A stretch of 64,000 nt of DNA from Massilia sp. Mn16-1_5 (GTDB lineage Bacteria; Pseudomonadota; Gammaproteobacteria; Burkholderiales; Burkholderiaceae_D): the NCBI RefSeq assembly GCF_004798585.1, contig NZ_PPXQ01000007.1, positions 124,001-188,000 on the forward strand, written 5' to 3'. Numbering within the stretch: position 1 is the first letter of the stretch; each line of letters opens with the position of its first letter. A program made the position numbers and the translations under genes. The notes under the pieces were generated by a model, which worked only from the letters and a program-made list of their open reading frames with translations, was not told where the DNA came from and did not search any database. Positions 17,434 through 26,330 of this stretch are shown here, piece after piece.

Positions 17434-18000
17434 ATGACCACCCATCGCTGCAGCTGGGCCAACCCGGCCAATCCCCGCTACCTCGACTACCACGACCACG
17501 AATGGGGCGTGCCCTGCCACGACGAGCGGCGCCTGTTCGAGATGCTCAACCTCGAGGGCGCCCAGGCCGGCCTGTCCTGGGAAACCATCCTGAATAAACG
17601 GGAGAGCTACCGCGCCGCCTTCGACGGCTGGGACGCGGAAAAGATCGCGCGCTACGACGACGCCAAAGTGGCCGAACTGCTGGCCAATCCCGGCATCGTG
17701 CGCAACCGCCTGAAGGTGGCGGCGGCGATCGCCAATGCGCGCGCCTACCTTGCCTTGCGGGCCGCGGGCCAGACCCTCGACAGCTACCTGTGGGCGTATG
17801 TGGACGGCAAGCCGCTGGTGGGGGACTGGGCCGACGGCACGCGTCCGAGCAAGACGCCGCTGTCCGACCGCCTCTCGACAGACCTGAGTAAGCGCGGCTT
17901 CAAGTTCGTCGGCTCGACCATCGTGTATGCCTACATGCAAGGCATCGGCATGGTGGATGACCACCATCCGAACTGTTTTCGCTACGCAGGGGCGAAGTGA
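17434..18000 (+). CDS. tag: DNA-3-methyladenine glycosylase I
   Basis: The 188-residue product removes 3-methyladenine from alkylated DNA. It shows the Tag hallmarks: an N-terminal zinc-site CSWANPANPRYLDYHDHEWG, WETILNKRESYRAAFDGWD, and a C-terminal FKFVGSTIVYAYMQGIGMVDDH, with His and Cys ligands near HHPNCF. The length matches E. coli Tag (187). An ATG at 17308 is in frame but would add 42 residues reading through the terminator region and was rejected. The last bases overlap the GTG start of mnmC by four, so the two are translationally coupled. Confidence 0.93.
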   Translation: MTTHRCSWANPANPRYLDYHDHEWGVPCHDERRLFEMLNLEGAQAGLSWETILNKRESYRAAFDGWDAEKIARYDDAKVAELLANPGIVRNRLKVAAAIANARAYLALRAAGQTLDSYLWAYVDGKPLVGDWADGTRPSKTPLSDRLSTDLSKRGFKFVGSTIVYAYMQGIGMVDDHHPNCFRYAGAK

Positions 18001-19652
18001 ATCCAGCACGCTTCTGGCAGGGCCGCGAACGCTACACCGTCTTCGACAGCGCCTACGGTGACGGCTCGCGCACGGCGGCCCTGATCGAGGCCTGGCGCCA
18101 GGATCCCGAGCGTCCCAAACGCCTGCACGTCGTGGCGCTGGCCGAGGGACAGCTGCCGGGCTTTCACCGCATCCCGCAGCCGGATTCCGGCCTCACCCTC
18201 GATCTGCTGAACGCACCGCTGGATACGGCGCTGGCCCAGCTGGCGGCGCGCATCGATTTCGCCTGGCTGCATGGCCTGCGCGGCCCGAACACAGGCTTTG
18301 CGCGCGCGCTGGCGCGGCTGGCGGCAGTGGACGCCCGCCTCGCCTTCGACTGGCTCGAACAGGAGCAGGTCGCGGCGCTGATGGCGCAGGGCTTCGTGTT
18401 CGAGAAAGGCGGCGCGCGCTTCGCCAGCCGCAAGCCGCGTCCTGTACTGCCCGAAGTCCCGGCGCGCCAGGCGATCGTGATCGGCGCCGGGCTGGCCGGC
18501 TGCGCGGCGGCCGAACGCCTGTGCGCGCGCGGCTGGGACGTGACCCTGGTCGAACGCCATGCCGCGCCGGCGAACGAAGCTTCCGGCAACCTGGCCGGCA
18601 TCTTCATGCCGCTGCTCTCGAAAGACGACAACATCCCGACGCGCCTGACGCGCGCCGCCTACCTGTACGCGCTGCGCTACTGGGAGACCCTGGGCGGTAT
18701 CGGCAAGGCCATCGAGGGCGCGGCCTGCGGCGTGATGCAGCTGGCGCGCGACGCGCAGCACGCGGCCGCCTCGCGTGCGATCGCCGCCGGCAAGCGCTAT
18801 CCGCGCGCCTTCGCCGAATGGCTGGAAGCGGAGCAGGCGAGCGCCGCGCTCGGCCTGCCGGCACCCGATGGCGCCTGGCTGTTCCGCCAGGGCGGTTGGG
18901 CGCGTTCGGGCAGCGTGTGCGAGGCGATGCTGGCAGCCTGCGGCGAACGCCTGACCCGGCGTTTCGGCGTGGGCAGCGTGACGCTGGAGCGCGCCGGCGA
19001 CGAATGGGAAGTGCGTAACGAAGGCGGCACGATCGCGCGCGCCGCGACCGTGGTGCTGGCCGCCGGCGCCGCGTCCACGGAGATTGCGCAGGCGGCGCGC
19101 CTGCCTTTGTCCGCGCTGCGCGGCCAGGTGACCCACCTCGACGCGGCCACGCTGCCGCAACTGCCTTTCGTGCTGTGCCGCGAAGCCTACCTGACACCGG
19201 CCGCCAAGGGCATCGCCTGTGCCGGCGCCACCTACGACCTGGACGCCGATCCACGCCTGCGCGCGGCCAGCCAGCAGGAAAACCTGGAACGCCTGCAAGC
19301 GCTGGTATCCGATCCGGCCGCGGGCGAGGGAGCGCCGCTGCGCGGCCGCGTGGGTTTTCGCTGCGTGGCGCCGGACCGGCTGCCGCTGGTGGGCGGCTTG
19401 CCCGACTTCGAATCGGCCGGCAGCACCGAGCGCCTGCGCGACGTGCCGCGCCATCCCGGTGTGTTCAGCCTGCTCGGCTACGCCTCGCGCGGCCTGATCT
19501 GGGCGCCGCTGTGCGCGGAGCTGCTGGCGGCGCGCCTGGAAAACGAGCCGCTGCCGCTGGAAGCGGCGCTGGTCGACGCCCTCGATCCGGCCCGCTTCGT
19601 GTTGCGTGCACGCCGCAGCATTCGCACGCCCGCAACGTTCGCCCCTGATTAA
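17997..19652 (+). CDS. mnmC: MnmC-type tRNA cmnm5s2U oxidoreductase with degenerate methyltransferase half
   Basis: The 551-residue product matches MnmC, which finishes mnm5s2U34 in tRNA anticodons using an N-terminal methyltransferase and a C-terminal FAD oxidase. The FAD domain is intact: QAIVIGAGLAGCAAAERL near residue 157, EASGNLAGIFMPLL, and the C-terminal GVFSLLGYASRGLIWAPL. The N-terminal half is only about 150 residues instead of about 245. FDSAYGDGSRTAALIEAW replaces the SAM-binding E-T-G-F-G-x-G-L-N segment. The position of the catalytic L-D-G/A-F-A-P motif reads LHGLRGPNTG, so the key Asp is His. I infer loss of methyltransferase activity with the oxidase kept. The GTG start overlaps the tag stop. 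Confidence 0.88.
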   Translation: MNPARFWQGRERYTVFDSAYGDGSRTAALIEAWRQDPERPKRLHVVALAEGQLPGFHRIPQPDSGLTLDLLNAPLDTALAQLAARIDFAWLHGLRGPNTGFARALARLAAVDARLAFDWLEQEQVAALMAQGFVFEKGGARFASRKPRPVLPEVPARQAIVIGAGLAGCAAAERLCARGWDVTLVERHAAPANEASGNLAGIFMPLLSKDDNIPTRLTRAAYLYALRYWETLGGIGKAIEGAACGVMQLARDAQHAAASRAIAAGKRYPRAFAEWLEAEQASAALGLPAPDGAWLFRQGGWARSGSVCEAMLAACGERLTRRFGVGSVTLERAGDEWEVRNEGGTIARAATVVLAAGAASTEIAQAARLPLSALRGQVTHLDAATLPQLPFVLCREAYLTPAAKGIACAGATYDLDADPRLRAASQQENLERLQALVSDPAAGEGAPLRGRVGFRCVAPDRLPLVGGLPDFESAGSTERLRDVPRHPGVFSLLGYASRGLIWAPLCAELLAARLENEPLPLEAALVDALDPARFVLRARRSIRTPATFAPD

Positions 19653-19697
19653 ACGCATTGCCGCTCGCGGCATGTGAACTGTATCGCCGAGTCGGCG

Positions 19698-19703
19698 TAT
19701 AAT
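19698..19703 (+). promoter_or_regulatory. consensus -10 box upstream of the sensorless kinase gene
   Basis: A perfect TATAAT lies 41 bases upstream of the ATG at 19745. The -35 is only partly matched (GTGAAC, 18 bases upstream). Confidence 0.5.
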
Positions 19704-19744
19704 TTACGTACGGCAACTTTTTGCGCCACCCATGGCGCCGGCGC

Positions 19745-20452
19745 ATGGACGACACCGCACACTCCCAGGACCTGCTCCTGTTCCTGGCCTCGACCGCCCA
19801 CGACATGAAGAATTCGATCAGCGTGCTCTCCGGGACCCTGGAGCGCCTGCTGGTCGAGAGCGGGCCGCAGAATTCGACGGCCTATCCGCACATGGCGCAA
19901 ATGCTGTACCAGACGCGCCGCCTGAACGACAACCTGATGCAGCTGCTGGCCCTGTATAAACGGGTCGGCACGCCCGAGTATCCATTCGACGTGCAGCCGA
20001 TCGAAGCGGGCCAGCTGGTCGAGCAGGTGGTGGCGCTCGGGCGCGTGCTGTTGGAGGCAAAGGGGATCGCGCTCGAGGTCGAGGCGGATCGTGACTTGAT
20101 CTGGCACCTCGACGAAGACCTGGTGGTCGGCGTCGTCTCGCACGCCGTCAACAACGCCGCCCACTACACGCGCGACCGCATCCGCCTGGCGCTGCGCGCA
20201 ACCGGCGGCCTGCTGGAAATCCGCGTCGAGGATAACGGTGACGGCTACCCGCAGGCCTTGCTGGACGCCGGCGCGGCGGGCCTGAACGGTGCCGCCAGCG
20301 GCATCGACTTCCGTACCAACAGCGCAGGACTGGGCCTGTATTTTTCGCGCGAAGTCGCGCGCATGCACCGTCACCGCGGCCGCGAAGGCAGCGTGCGTCT
20401 GGAAAACGGCGGCGCCCTCGGTGGCGGCTGCTTCATCCTGAACCTGCCATGA
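19745..20452 (+). CDS. soluble histidine kinase-like protein without sensor domain
   Basis: The 235-residue product consists only of a dimerisation helix and an ATPase domain. The phosphoacceptor region FLASTAHDMKNSISVLSGTL has His19 in an H-D-M-K-N context, of the H-D-x-K-N kind seen in small sensorless kinases. The ATPase domain has VVSHAVNNAAHYTRD (N-box), VEDNGDGYP (G1) and NSAGLGLYFSREVARMH (G2). No transmembrane or PAS segment is present, so input must come from a partner protein. The stop overlaps the next gene's ATG in ATGA, so kinase and REC-TPR regulator are made together. An upstream ATG at 19721 adds eight residues and is less likely. Confidence 0.85.
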   Translation: MDDTAHSQDLLLFLASTAHDMKNSISVLSGTLERLLVESGPQNSTAYPHMAQMLYQTRRLNDNLMQLLALYKRVGTPEYPFDVQPIEAGQLVEQVVALGRVLLEAKGIALEVEADRDLIWHLDEDLVVGVVSHAVNNAAHYTRDRIRLALRATGGLLEIRVEDNGDGYPQALLDAGAAGLNGAASGIDFRTNSAGLGLYFSREVARMHRHRGREGSVRLENGGALGGGCFILNLP

Positions 20453-22134
20453 ACCTACCTGTCAAAGCTGCCGCCGAGCCGATCGACTGGGCCGGCAAGA
20501 ACTACCTGGTGGTCGACGACTTCATCGGCGTGCGCCAGCTGCTGCGCGAGGCCCTGCGCAGCCTGGGCGCGAAGAACATCGACCAGGCGGCCAGCGGCGG
20601 AGAAGCGATCGGCCTGCTCGCCAAGACCCGCTACGACGTGGTGCTGTGCGACTTCAACCTGGGCGACGGCAAGAACGGCCAGCAGGTGCTGGAAGAGGCG
20701 CGCGTGCGCAACCTGCTGCTGCCGTCGAGCGTGTGGATGATGGTCTCGGCCGAGAAGAGCGTCGAATCGGTGATGGGCGCGGCCGAGCACCAGCCCGACG
20801 CCTATCTGGTGAAACCGATCACCGAGGGCGTGCTGCTCACGCGCCTGAACCGCGCCTGGCACCGCAAGCAGGTGTTCCGGCCGATCGACCAGGCCTACGC
20901 CGAAAAGGATTATTTGCGCGCGGCCCGCCTGTGCGACGAACAGATCGAAGCGAGCCGCGTGCACGAAATCGAGCTGCTGCGCATGAAGGCGCGCCTGATG
21001 GAAAAGAGCGGCGAGCCGGAAAAGGCGAGGGAGGCCTACGAGCGTGTGCTGAACCAGCGCGAATACCAGTGGGCGCGCGCGGGCCTGGCCAAGATCCGCC
21101 TCGCCAACGGCGAATTCGAGCAGGCGCGCCAGATGTTCCAAGGCGTGATCGCCGAGAACCGTTATTACATCGACGCCTACGACCAGCTGGCCCTGGTCTT
21201 CCAGAGCATGGGCAAGCTCGAGGAAGCCTGCTCCGTCCTCGAGCGCGCGGCGAAGCTCTCGCCGAATTCCGTGCCGCGCCAGCGCAACCTGGGGCAGATC
21301 TGCCTGAAACTGGGGAATGTCGCGCTGGCCGAAAAGGCCTTCCGCAAGTGCATCGCGATCGGAGAATACTCGGTGCGCCGCACGCCCGATGCCTACCTGG
21401 GACTGGCGCGGGTCTGCGGCCTGAAGAACGATCCGAAGGAAGCACAGGCGCTGCTGCTGGCGGCACAGCGCGAGTTTGGAGATGCGCATCCCGACATCGA
21501 CCTGCGCGCCAAGATCACCGAGGGCCTGGTCTGGCACGAGAGCGGCGATTATCGCCGCGCGCGCAAGGCCGGCGACGAACTCGAAGCCTTGTTGGGCACG
21601 CGCACGGACCGTCCCGACACGGCCACCTGCCTCGAGATGGCGACCCTGCTGTTCGCGGTCGGCGTCAAGGAAGCGCCCGTCGAGCTGCTCTGCTACGTCA
21701 TCCGCAACAACCACGACAACGCGGTGCTGCTCGACGAGGTGCAGGCGATCTTCGACAAGGCGCGTCTCGGCGAGGAGGGCGCAGACCTGATCCGCGCGGC
21801 GAAGAAGGAAGCGTCCGACCTGATGAACCAGGGCGTGCTGCTCTGGAAGACCGGCAAGCTCAAGGATGCCGTCGAGTGGATGCGCGAAGCGCGCGCCCGG
21901 CTGCCGAACAACCAGCGCATCCTGTTCAATGCGGCCCAGGTGCTGATCTCGCACATGCGCGAGCGCGGCTTCGACGAAGCCCTGTCGCTGGAGGCGCACG
22001 CCGTGCTGGCCCACGTCGACCGTTTGCAGCCGGGGCAGCAGCGCTTTGCGCAGCTGATGGAGCAGTTGGCGGCGCTGGCGCTGAAGCCCGAAGCACCGGA
22101 CGCGCCATCGACCGAGGTCGACACCACGGCCTGA
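20449..22134 (+). CDS. response regulator with TPR output domain
   Basis: The 561-residue product has an N-terminal receiver domain (about 20-145). It shows YLVVDDF, phosphoacceptor Asp68 in VVLCDFNLGDG, and VKPI with the conserved Lys. The rest is tetratricopeptide-like helical repeats, for example YERVLNQREYQWARAGLAKI, ANGEFEQARQMFQGVIAE and LAEKAFRKCIAIGEY. It has no DNA-binding or enzymatic output domain, so signalling is probably by protein-protein contact. It is coupled by a 4-base overlap to the upstream sensorless kinase, its likely partner. The function of this pair is not known to me. Confidence 0.87.
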   Translation: MNLPVKAAAEPIDWAGKNYLVVDDFIGVRQLLREALRSLGAKNIDQAASGGEAIGLLAKTRYDVVLCDFNLGDGKNGQQVLEEARVRNLLLPSSVWMMVSAEKSVESVMGAAEHQPDAYLVKPITEGVLLTRLNRAWHRKQVFRPIDQAYAEKDYLRAARLCDEQIEASRVHEIELLRMKARLMEKSGEPEKAREAYERVLNQREYQWARAGLAKIRLANGEFEQARQMFQGVIAENRYYIDAYDQLALVFQSMGKLEEACSVLERAAKLSPNSVPRQRNLGQICLKLGNVALAEKAFRKCIAIGEYSVRRTPDAYLGLARVCGLKNDPKEAQALLLAAQREFGDAHPDIDLRAKITEGLVWHESGDYRRARKAGDELEALLGTRTDRPDTATCLEMATLLFAVGVKEAPVELLCYVIRNNHDNAVLLDEVQAIFDKARLGEEGADLIRAAKKEASDLMNQGVLLWKTGKLKDAVEWMREARARLPNNQRILFNAAQVLISHMRERGFDEALSLEAHAVLAHVDRLQPGQQRFAQLMEQLAALALKPEAPDAPSTEVDTTA

Positions 22135-22160
22135 TGGTGGGCACGGGGCGCCCACCCTAC
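22133..22160. repeat. single REP-like palindrome
   Basis: GGTGGGCACGGGGCGCCCACC followed by CTAC lies between the convergent stops of the REC-TPR gene (22134) and the patatin gene (22165). It begins at the stop codon of the former. It has the family's outer arm with a GCACGGGGCGC core. Confidence 0.75.
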
Positions 22161-22164
22161 CTCA

Positions 22165-25100
22165 CTACCTGAACCCGTCCCGCACTTCGGTTCTCTGTAA
22201 CGGCACCACCGGCGCCGGCGCCGTCCCGCAGTTCACCGCGACCTTATGCTCGCGCAGCAGGAAATCGCATAGCCGCGCCACATCGTGCCGCCCGTTCGCC
22301 AGCTGCGCGGCCGCCGCCGCCTTCGCCAGCGCCGCCTTCGTGATGTGGTAGCCGAGCGCCCGATAACTTTCGAACTGGGCCTCGTCGAACCACTGGTCGG
22401 CCGTGCTCTGGTGCGGGTAGGCGGGATTGGCCTTGCGGTAGTTGAGCACGTCCGCGTTCTCGAGGCCGACGATGCCCGGCTTGATGTAGAGGAGGGTGCC
22501 GTCCTGGCCCTCCGGGTCGGCGTGGCTGTAGCGGATCGCGCCGACCGCGCAGCTGGCGCCGCACAGGCCCGTGGCCTTGATGATCTCCATCTTCGAGACG
22601 TCGATGTCGATGCTGACGTGCAGGTCGGTGGCGCACTTGCGGATGGCGTTGCCGAGGTCCTCGAAGGCCATGGTCTTGTCGCTGGCGACATCGACGGCGA
22701 CGATGAGCCGGCAGCGCCGCCGCACCAGTTCGTAGATCCCCAGGTTCTCGAAGTGGCCGCCGTCCGACAGGTAGACGTAGTTGGCGTCGGCGTTGGTCAT
22801 GCCGAACAGCTCCGCGATCAGGCTGAAGAGGCCGATGCCGGGCGAGGAGCGGGTCCAGCTCGATTTGAGCGGGTTCGGGCACCAGCGCCCCAGGCGCACG
22901 TTAAACATCGTCATCAGGAAGTTCAGCGGCGGCGACGAGTGGGTGCCCATGTTCGGACTGGCGGCCGCGCCCGACAGCGCCACCGCCATTCCCAGGCGTA
23001 CGTGGGCGTCGTCGTCGGCCGCGTTCGGGCCGGAGGCATACTCGCGTGTGGGCCGGTAGGTGCCGCGCCGGGCCGCGTGCAGGTTCGGCATCAGCGGCAT
23101 CTCGAAGCCGCAAAAGCGCGGCGTGAAGACGAAGGAGGCGGCCTTCCGCGTCTGCCAGGCCAGCTCTTCGCCGCTGACCAGGTTCAGGGAGGTGTTGACG
23201 ATGTGGTAGGGGCGCTGGTTTTCCATGTCGGCCAGCTGCGGATCGTCGTGCGGATCGAAGCCGGTGAAGGGATGCGGCTTGCGGCGCGCGCTGCTGGCGC
23301 CGAAGTAGGCGCGCACCAGGCGGTTCCGGTACAGCATGTAGAGCGAGAACTTGTTGATGTCGACGCGCCAGCCCAGCAGCAGGGCCGCGCCTAGGAAGCA
23401 GCAGAAGGCGACCGCCAGCGTGGTGCCGCTGGTGGCCAGCGTCGCGTTGGCGTGCGCCGCGTACACGCAGGGCAGCGAGACCGGCGCCGGGCAGGCGACC
23501 TGCGGCATGGCGACCACGACCTGCACCAGGCTCGAGAGCAGGGCGAAGATGCCGACCGTGAAAAAGTAGGGCGCCAGGCGCGCAGCGATTTCGCGCTTGG
23601 CGCAGTTGCCGTCGCGCGAACCGGTGGCGCTGCCGCTGCCGGCCTTCAGGCCGATCACGGTCATCACCACCCAGCCGATGGCGGTGCCGGCGTTCGCGAT
23701 CGGGTCGTAGGTCAGCCAGGCCCAGTGTAGCAGCGGCGCGAAGAAAAAGGCGACGCCGAACATGATCAGCCAGGCCAGCGAGAAGATCGAGGACCAGGCG
23801 CCTTGCCGGCTCCACCACTCGCGGCTGGCGTCGCTGTAGAGCGATCCGATCAGGCCGATCATCAGCGTCATCGTCACCGAGAACAGCGTCATCATCAGCG
23901 GCATGCCGAAGCTGCCGAGGGCGATGGCATTGTTCAGGATCGGATGCACCGCGGGATCGGGCAGCAAAGCCAGGCCCACGAGCAGCAGCAGGGTGCCGGC
24001 GGCCAGCGCAGCGAGGGCGCACACGAAATGGCTCAGGCCTTCGAGCAGCTCGGCGCGCGAGAGGTCGCGGATCGGCCGGTGCAGGCGCAGGCGCTGCTCG
24101 AGCGCCAGCGCCGCGCCGACGCCGATCATCAGGAGGCACAGCGCCGGGCACACGCGCCAGGCCAGCAGGCGCCCGACGTCGATGGTCAGCAGGTGCGCCA
24201 CGGCGCCGGGCGCGAACTCGAGCGCGGCCGAGAGCGACAGGCTGGCCACCAGCATCGCGCCGGCGGCGCACAGCACATAGCCGGCGGTGCGGTAGGGACT
24301 GGTGCGGTCGTGCGCCAGGTACCAGCCGCTGGCCCAGACCACGAAGTACACCAGGCCCGGCACCAGCAGCCAGCCAGCGCCCCAGCCGTGAAAGCGCGTG
24401 GGCAGGCCGTCTTCCCACAGCGCCGGCACCACGCCGCCGTGGCGCCACAGGCCGATGCTGACCAAAAAGCCGGCCAACAGCAGCGGCAGGTTAACGCAGC
24501 GCAGGACCGCGCCCTGCTGCAGCGGAAAGCGGCGCAGGCCGCGCGAGCTTTCCGGTTTGCTCGAGATCGATAATGCGATACAGAACACGGCGAACAGGAA
24601 CAGTCCCATGCCGACCAGCCAGATCGCATCCGACCAGCTGGCCCAAGGGGCACTGGGGCCGATCACCCGGTGCACGGCCCAGACTGCAAAGCGTGGCAGC
24701 AGCAGCAGGGCGCACAGCCAGGCAACCAGCATGGCGAGATTCAGGCAGGTGTTGCGCACATAGGTGCCGATCAGGGTCCAGGTATCGGCGCTGAATGTGC
24801 CGCTTTTTGGCGACAGGTAGTTGCTGTACTGGCGCAGGAACTGGATCTCGACCGGCTCAGTCGCTACCGTCTGGCCGGCCGCGCCGGGCGTCAGCAGGGC
24901 CTCGACGGCGGCCACGTCGCCGCCCCGCTCGCGGATGCATTTCGACAGCCAGCCGCCGATGAAACCGCCGCCCGAGACGGTGGACAGGTAATCGACGTCG
25001 CGCAGCAGGCGCAGTTCGGCCAGGGCCTGCAGGGCGCCGAGGTTGAAGGTGGCGCTGCGCACGCCGCCGCCGGACAGCGCCAGGCCGGCCAGGCGCGCAT

Positions 25101-25440
25101 CGTGGGCGCGTGCCAGCAGGTCGCGGGTAGCAGCCGGCTGCACGTCTTCCGGACCGCCGCTGACGCCTGCTGCGCCCGGTTCCGGACGCAGCAGGCCGAG
25201 TTCATTTTGAAACACTTCGCTGAAGACGGTGCCGCTGCAGGCGTTCAGGCGGCGCCAGGTGGCTTCGTCGAGGGGGCCGCCGCCGGGCAAGCCTTGCTGG
25301 CGGCGGAAGGCGGCGATCGCGCCGGCCAGTTGTTCGACGCGGCGGGCGCTGGGCGGCACCGGGCAACCGGCGCTGTCGAGCTTGCGCCGCAAGTCGGCGA
25401 CCTGGTCAGGCGTGAGACGGGAAAAATCGATGGTGGACAT
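22165..25440 (-). CDS. giant membrane patatin-like phospholipase with peptidoglycan-binding-like N-terminus
   Basis: The 1091-residue product combines several parts. Residues 10-65 resemble a peptidoglycan-binding helical repeat (AIAAFRRQQGLPGGGPLDEA, then TWRRLN). At about 118-131, LSGGGVRSATFNLG is the patatin oxyanion hole. Nucleophile Ser156 lies in STVSGGGFIGGWL (G/V-x-S-G-G). From about 230 to 690 there are many hydrophobic segments, perhaps ten helices. The catalytic Asp motif YLSDGGHFENLG appears only at Asp893. The Ser-Asp dyad is thus complete but split by about 740 residues. I infer a membrane lipid acyl hydrolase. The start is taken at MSTIDFSRL; an ATG four codons earlier is also possible. 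The gene stands alone. Confidence 0.83.
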   Translation of the reverse strand: MSTIDFSRLTPDQVADLRRKLDSAGCPVPPSARRVEQLAGAIAAFRRQQGLPGGGPLDEATWRRLNACSGTVFSEVFQNELGLLRPEPGAAGVSGGPEDVQPAATRDLLARAHDARLAGLALSGGGVRSATFNLGALQALAELRLLRDVDYLSTVSGGGFIGGWLSKCIRERGGDVAAVEALLTPGAAGQTVATEPVEIQFLRQYSNYLSPKSGTFSADTWTLIGTYVRNTCLNLAMLVAWLCALLLLPRFAVWAVHRVIGPSAPWASWSDAIWLVGMGLFLFAVFCIALSISSKPESSRGLRRFPLQQGAVLRCVNLPLLLAGFLVSIGLWRHGGVVPALWEDGLPTRFHGWGAGWLLVPGLVYFVVWASGWYLAHDRTSPYRTAGYVLCAAGAMLVASLSLSAALEFAPGAVAHLLTIDVGRLLAWRVCPALCLLMIGVGAALALEQRLRLHRPIRDLSRAELLEGLSHFVCALAALAAGTLLLLVGLALLPDPAVHPILNNAIALGSFGMPLMMTLFSVTMTLMIGLIGSLYSDASREWWSRQGAWSSIFSLAWLIMFGVAFFFAPLLHWAWLTYDPIANAGTAIGWVVMTVIGLKAGSGSATGSRDGNCAKREIAARLAPYFFTVGIFALLSSLVQVVVAMPQVACPAPVSLPCVYAAHANATLATSGTTLAVAFCCFLGAALLLGWRVDINKFSLYMLYRNRLVRAYFGASSARRKPHPFTGFDPHDDPQLADMENQRPYHIVNTSLNLVSGEELAWQTRKAASFVFTPRFCGFEMPLMPNLHAARRGTYRPTREYASGPNAADDDAHVRLGMAVALSGAAASPNMGTHSSPPLNFLMTMFNVRLGRWCPNPLKSSWTRSSPGIGLFSLIAELFGMTNADANYVYLSDGGHFENLGIYELVRRRCRLIVAVDVASDKTMAFEDLGNAIRKCATDLHVSIDIDVSKMEIIKATGLCGASCAVGAIRYSHADPEGQDGTLLYIKPGIVGLENADVLNYRKANPAYPHQSTADQWFDEAQFESYRALGYHITKAALAKAAAAAQLANGRHDVARLCDFLLREHKVAVNCGTAPAPVVPLQRTEVRDGFR

Positions 25441-25571
25441 GCCGGTCTCCAACAGGGGAACGCGGCGGCCGGCTGCCCCGGCCGCACTGTCAAGTTCAGC
25501 ACGGCAGGGGCGGGTGTGATGCCCGTCAAATCAAGACATGGGCGCGGCAGGAGGGATTTCCTGCCTGCGGA

Positions 25572-26219
25572 TTACGCTTTGTCGGATTTCGTACGGGAAG
25601 GTTTCTGGGAGGAAGTGCCGGGCGTGCCGCCGGTGTCGCCCCCTGTCGTGGCACGCTTGGCCGGGTCGGGTACCGCGCTTGCAGCGGCTTCTGGCGCCGC
25701 GCTCTTGTCGCCGGCGCTGCCACTGCCGTCGGCCGGCATCGCGCTGGCCACGGCTTGACGGAACTGCTCTTGCAACAAATTCCACCAGGCCATGGCGGCC
25801 GGCATCACGGTCTCGGCCGTGGCGCCGTCGGCCGGCGGCGTGCCCGCCTGCTGGACGCCCGCGGCGTTGAAGAAGGCGGCGAAGGGCGGCAGCGAGGTGG
25901 TCTGCTCGCCTTTCTGGCCCATGGCCTGCGCCATGTTCTCGCTCATCGTTTTCAGGGTGGCGAGCGTGCCGCGCTGCACTTCCAGGGCCTGGATCGAGGT
26001 GCGCAGCATCGACAGGTTCAGGTTGAGCCAGTTTTCGACGGCTTTCAGGTCGGTAATACGCTTGTCGAGTTCCTCCACGGAGAGGGCGGGGGTACCCAGG
26101 CTGCCGGCGCCGGAGCCGGGCATGGTGACGCCGGGCACGCCCATGCTGCCCCAGAGGTTCTTTACGAACTCGAGCGTATCGGTCATGCCGGGAACGTTCT
26201 GCGAGGGTGGTTTCAGCAT
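25572..26219 (-). CDS. phaM: PhaM-type polyhydroxybutyrate granule regulatory protein
   Basis: The roughly 215-residue product carries the PhaM signature near its N-terminus, MTDTLEFVKNLWGSMGVPG. This is followed by LSVEELDKRITDLKAVENWL and SMLRTSIQALEVQRGTLATL. The C-terminal tail is low-complexity Ala/Pro/Ser ending in a lysine/arginine cluster (QKPSRTKSDKA). In Ralstonia, PhaM activates PHB synthase PhaC1 and links granules to the nucleoid through such a basic tail; that role is assumed here. Three in-frame ATGs occur at 26231, 26222 and 26219. GGAG lies 3 bases from the second and 6 from the third, favouring 26219. Confidence 0.85.
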   Translation of the reverse strand: MLKPPSQNVPGMTDTLEFVKNLWGSMGVPGVTMPGSGAGSLGTPALSVEELDKRITDLKAVENWLNLNLSMLRTSIQALEVQRGTLATLKTMSENMAQAMGQKGEQTTSLPPFAAFFNAAGVQQAGTPPADGATAETVMPAAMAWWNLLQEQFRQAVASAMPADGSGSAGDKSAAPEAAASAVPDPAKRATTGGDTGGTPGTSSQKPSRTKSDKA

Positions 26220-26330
26220 CATGGTCTCCATTGATTATTGGTCTAGCGTAGCAGATAAATAACACGCGTACCAAGCCGGACAGGCACTGCTGAGCAGCAA
26301 GCGTGCACATGGGCGAGTACACTAGGCACC

